64,000 bases of DNA from Aquimarina algicola (GTDB lineage: Bacteria > Bacteroidota > Bacteroidia > Flavobacteriales > Flavobacteriaceae). Made by a program: the position numbers and the translations under genes. How positions within the stretch are numbered: the first letter of the stretch is position 1; the number at the start of each line of letters is the position of its first letter. Positions 61,972 through 64,000 of the stretch are shown here, piece by piece. Under the pieces are notes generated by a model. The model searched no databases, was not told the origin of the DNA, and saw only the letters and a list, made by a program, of their open reading frames with translations. The DNA is taken from the NCBI RefSeq assembly GCF_006443095.1, contig NZ_VFWZ01000005.1:372001-436000 (forward strand), in the 5' to 3' direction.

Positions 61972-62312
61972 AGAGGATAAGAGTTTTTTTAGTGTATTAT
62001 AAAGTTAGTTATTTTGGAAGCTACAATCAAAAAGAGGGTTAAATTTTTAGATACCTTTTTGATAATTTGATCAATTTTTTCATTTAGGACACCTAAATTG
62101 AGTAAAGGATTAATGTCTATTGTAATGACATCTCTATTTTTACATTCATGATTTGGGTTATTTTTTGATCACATTGAGATTAAAGCAGAAAAAAAGCGAT
62201 CAACAGGAGAAAAAATACCTGAAATTAGTGTTGCTTTTTTAAAATTAACGTCCTTGTTGAAAATTATCTAATTTAGGATTTCAGGGTTATCAATTTAATT
62301 TTATTTTTGCCT
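61972..62312. other. Divergent intergenic region upstream of guaA
   Basis: 341 nt, AT-rich. A TATTTTTG string lies at 62302-62309 but is only 3 nt before the guaA start, so it is probably not its promoter. No other feature or open frame is supported. Confidence 0.4.
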
Positions 62313-63842
62313 ATGCAAAACAACGTACTTATTTTAGATTTTGGATCGCAATATACTCAGCTTATTGCACGAAGAGTAAGAGAATTAAATATTTATTGCG
62401 AAATTCACCCTTATAACAAATTACCAGAGCATGTTTCAGATTTTAAGGCTGTGATCTTATCAGGATCTCCTTTTTCTGTAAGAAGTGAAGATGCTCCTCA
62501 TCCGGACCTTTCAGAAATAAGAGGTAAGAAGCCGCTATTGGCAGTCTGTTACGGAGCACAATACTTAGCCCATTTTAGTGGAGGAGAAGTTGCACCGTCT
62601 AATACAAGAGAATATGGGAGAGCAAATCTATCTTTCGTTAAAGAAAATGAACAGTTTTTTGCAGGAATTGATATAGGGTCTCAAGTATGGATGAGTCATA
62701 GCGATACAATAAAACAGTTACCATCTGGAGCTGTAAAACTGGCAAGTACCAGTGATGTAGAGAATGCAGCGTATAGAATCGAAGATGAAGATACTTATGC
62801 TATTCAGTTTCATCCCGAAGTGTACCATTCTACAGATGGAAAAAAATTGCTGGAAAACTTTTTGTTACAAATAGCAGGGGTGCAACCTGATTGGACTCCT
62901 AACTCTTTTGTGGATGTTACAGTAGCCGAATTAAAGGAGAAATTGGGTAATGACAAAGTTGTATTAGGATTAAGTGGCGGTGTGGACTCCACAGTAGCAG
63001 CGGTTTTATTACACAAAGCAATAGGAGCAAACTTACATTGTATATTTGTTAATAATGGATTATTACGTAAAAATGAGTTTTCTGCGGTACTTAATCGTTA
63101 TGAAGGTATGGGGCTCAATGTAAAAGGAGTAGATGCTTCGGCACGTTTTTTGGAAGCCTTAGCCGGAGAAAGTGATCCTGAAAAAAAACGTAAAATTATA
63201 GGAAATATCTTTATTGATGTTTTTGATGATGAAGCACATAAAATTGAAGACGCTAAATGGTTAGGACAAGGTACTATTTATCCTGATGTAATAGAATCTA
63301 TTTCTGTAAATGGTCCTTCTGCTACTATCAAATCGCATCATAATGTTGGAGGTTTACCTGATTTTATGAAACTTAAAGTAGTAGAGCCTTTACGAATGTT
63401 ATTTAAAGATGAAGTGCGTAGAGTAGGAGCATCTATGGGACTTGATCCGGAACTATTAGGAAGACATCCTTTTCCCGGACCCGGACTTGCAATTAGGATT
63501 CTAGGAGATATTACTTCAGAAAAAGTAAATATTTTGCAAGAAGTAGATGCTATTTTTATTAATGGTTTAAAAGAAAATGGCTTGTATGATAAAGTTTGGC
63601 AGGCAGGAGCTATTTTATTACCTGTACAGAGTGTCGGAGTAATGGGAGATGAAAGAACATACGAGAATTGTGTGGCACTTAGAGCCGTAGAAAGTACGGA
63701 TGGGATGACAGCAGATTGGGTGAATTTGCCTTATGAGTTTTTACAAAAAACTTCTAATGCAATAATAAACAGGGTAAAAGGCGTTAATAGAGTAGTATAT
63801 GATATTAGCTCTAAACCGCCTGCAACGATTGAGTGGGAATAG
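62313..63842 (+). CDS. guaA: GMP synthase (glutamine-hydrolysing)
   Basis: This 509-residue enzyme makes GMP from XMP. The class I glutamine amidotransferase domain has VCYGAQYL with nucleophile Cys79 and FHPEVYHS. The ATP pyrophosphatase domain has [12 protein letters not shown] and the C-terminal dimerisation domain ends [12 protein letters not shown] 62313 is chosen over an in-frame TTG at 62307 because [21 protein letters not shown] is the family start. The next gene starts 60 nt downstream. Confidence 0.98.
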   Translation: MQNNVLILDFGSQYTQLIARRVRELNIYCEIHPYNKLPEHVSDFKAVILSGSPFSVRSEDAPHPDLSEIRGKKPLLAVCYGAQYLAHFSGGEVAPSNTREYGRANLSFVKENEQFFAGIDIGSQVWMSHSDTIKQLPSGAVKLASTSDVENAAYRIEDEDTYAIQFHPEVYHSTDGKKLLENFLLQIAGVQPDWTPNSFVDVTVAELKEKLGNDKVVLGLSGGVDSTVAAVLLHKAIGANLHCIFVNNGLLRKNEFSAVLNRYEGMGLNVKGVDASARFLEALAGESDPEKKRKIIGNIFIDVFDDEAHKIEDAKWLGQGTIYPDVIESISVNGPSATIKSHHNVGGLPDFMKLKVVEPLRMLFKDEVRRVGASMGLDPELLGRHPFPGPGLAIRILGDITSEKVNILQEVDAIFINGLKENGLYDKVWQAGAILLPVQSVGVMGDERTYENCVALRAVESTDGMTADWVNLPYEFLQKTSNAIINRVKGVNRVVYDISSKPPATIEWE

Positions 63843-63902
63843 GCAAGACCAATTTTTGCCAGATTAAAGGGATTTTAAAAAAAGTAAATAATACTACAGT
63901 AC

Positions 63903-64000
63903 ATGAAAAAGTTTTTAGTGGTCTTTCTATTGTTTTTTGTATATGTTTCAACATACGCTCAACAATATAAGAGTCATAAAGTAGCCAAAGGTGAAAATGT
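63903..64000 (+). CDS. LysM-domain protein, N-terminal fragment
   Basis: The frame opens at ATG 63903 and runs off the window. MKKFLVVFLLFFVYVSTYAQQ is a signal peptide, and the following YKSHKVAKGENV is the start of a LysM domain (YxVxxGDTL-like). In Flavobacteriaceae a LysM/periplasmic-binding protein often follows guaA. Only 32 residues are visible. Confidence 0.75.
   Translation, partial: MKKFLVVFLLFFVYVSTYAQQYKSHKVAKGEN

Noticed and set aside
62302..62309. TATTTTTG as a promoter for guaA
   Set aside because: It ends 3 nt before the ATG, so transcription would begin inside the coding sequence. AT-rich chance match.
1..64000. CRISPR arrays, insertion sequences, prophage and tRNA genes
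   Set aside because: No spaced direct repeats, transposase or integrase motifs, phage genes or cloverleaf-like sequences were seen on reading both strands.

Overview
The window is a stretch of chromosome from a marine-type member of the Flavobacteriaceae (Bacteroidota). The base composition is very AT-rich and genes rarely have Shine-Dalgarno sites. Promoters match the Bacteroidota form (TTG or TTTG, about 19 nt, TAnnTTTG). The gene content fits this group: a long SecA, the rpmB-rpmG-DUF4295-ftsY cluster, recR next to a 2-oxoacid dehydrogenase E2, BshC, a TonB receptor with a carboxypeptidase-regulatory-like N-terminus, and many SPII lipoproteins. I see no rRNA, tRNA, CRISPR array, insertion sequence or prophage.

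Layout. 1-7 kb holds a PAP2 phosphatase end, a class A penicillin-binding protein, a BCCT transporter, MeaB and a DUF2911 protein. 7-13 kb holds two ECF sigma / membrane anti-sigma pairs, each overlapping by 17 nt. The first runs on into a DUF4097-type adhesin-like protein. The second is preceded by two divergent copies of an AAC/CGTC-type ECF promoter, one facing the sigma gene and one facing a DUF6249 membrane protein. A secreted protein made of two near-identical sorting-domain-like repeats lies between the two pairs, and an M23 peptidase without a signal peptide follows. 13-22.5 kb is housekeeping: an FN3/Big2 lipoprotein, secA, DUF2795, a cobalamin adenosyltransferase with a 55-residue membrane protein in front of it, recR and an E2 enzyme.

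22.5-34.3 kb is mainly metal uptake: a TroA-like binding lipoprotein, an ATPase and two permeases that both carry C-terminal winged-helix-like tails, beside a divergent DtxR/MntR regulator. A TonB receptor plus secreted thioredoxin 3 kb away is tied to the same regulator by a shared operator (RTTAGCT-N4-CTAAY). One copy of this operator overlaps the regulator's own start codon, and another lies exactly between the -33 and -7 boxes of the receptor promoter. 34.3-43.3 kb is again housekeeping: Hpt, CinA, ribosomal proteins, ftsY, an amidase, a serine hydrolase, rimO and DUF2625.

43.3-54.8 kb is more accessory. It has two AraC-regulator/redox modules (pirin plus nitroreductase; peroxiredoxin-like plus DoxX), a beta-lactamase-fold hydrolase, several lipoproteins, a DUF1963 protein, a TIGR02117 protein and an SMI1/KNR4 protein. 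54.8-64 kb has two large secreted peptidases (M3 and M14), bshC, a PNPOx-like flavoprotein, guaA and the start of a LysM protein.

The most notable material is regulatory: the DtxR-type operator network, the mirror-image ECF promoters, and the permease/winged-helix fusions. I did not find a clear new defence or mobile system.
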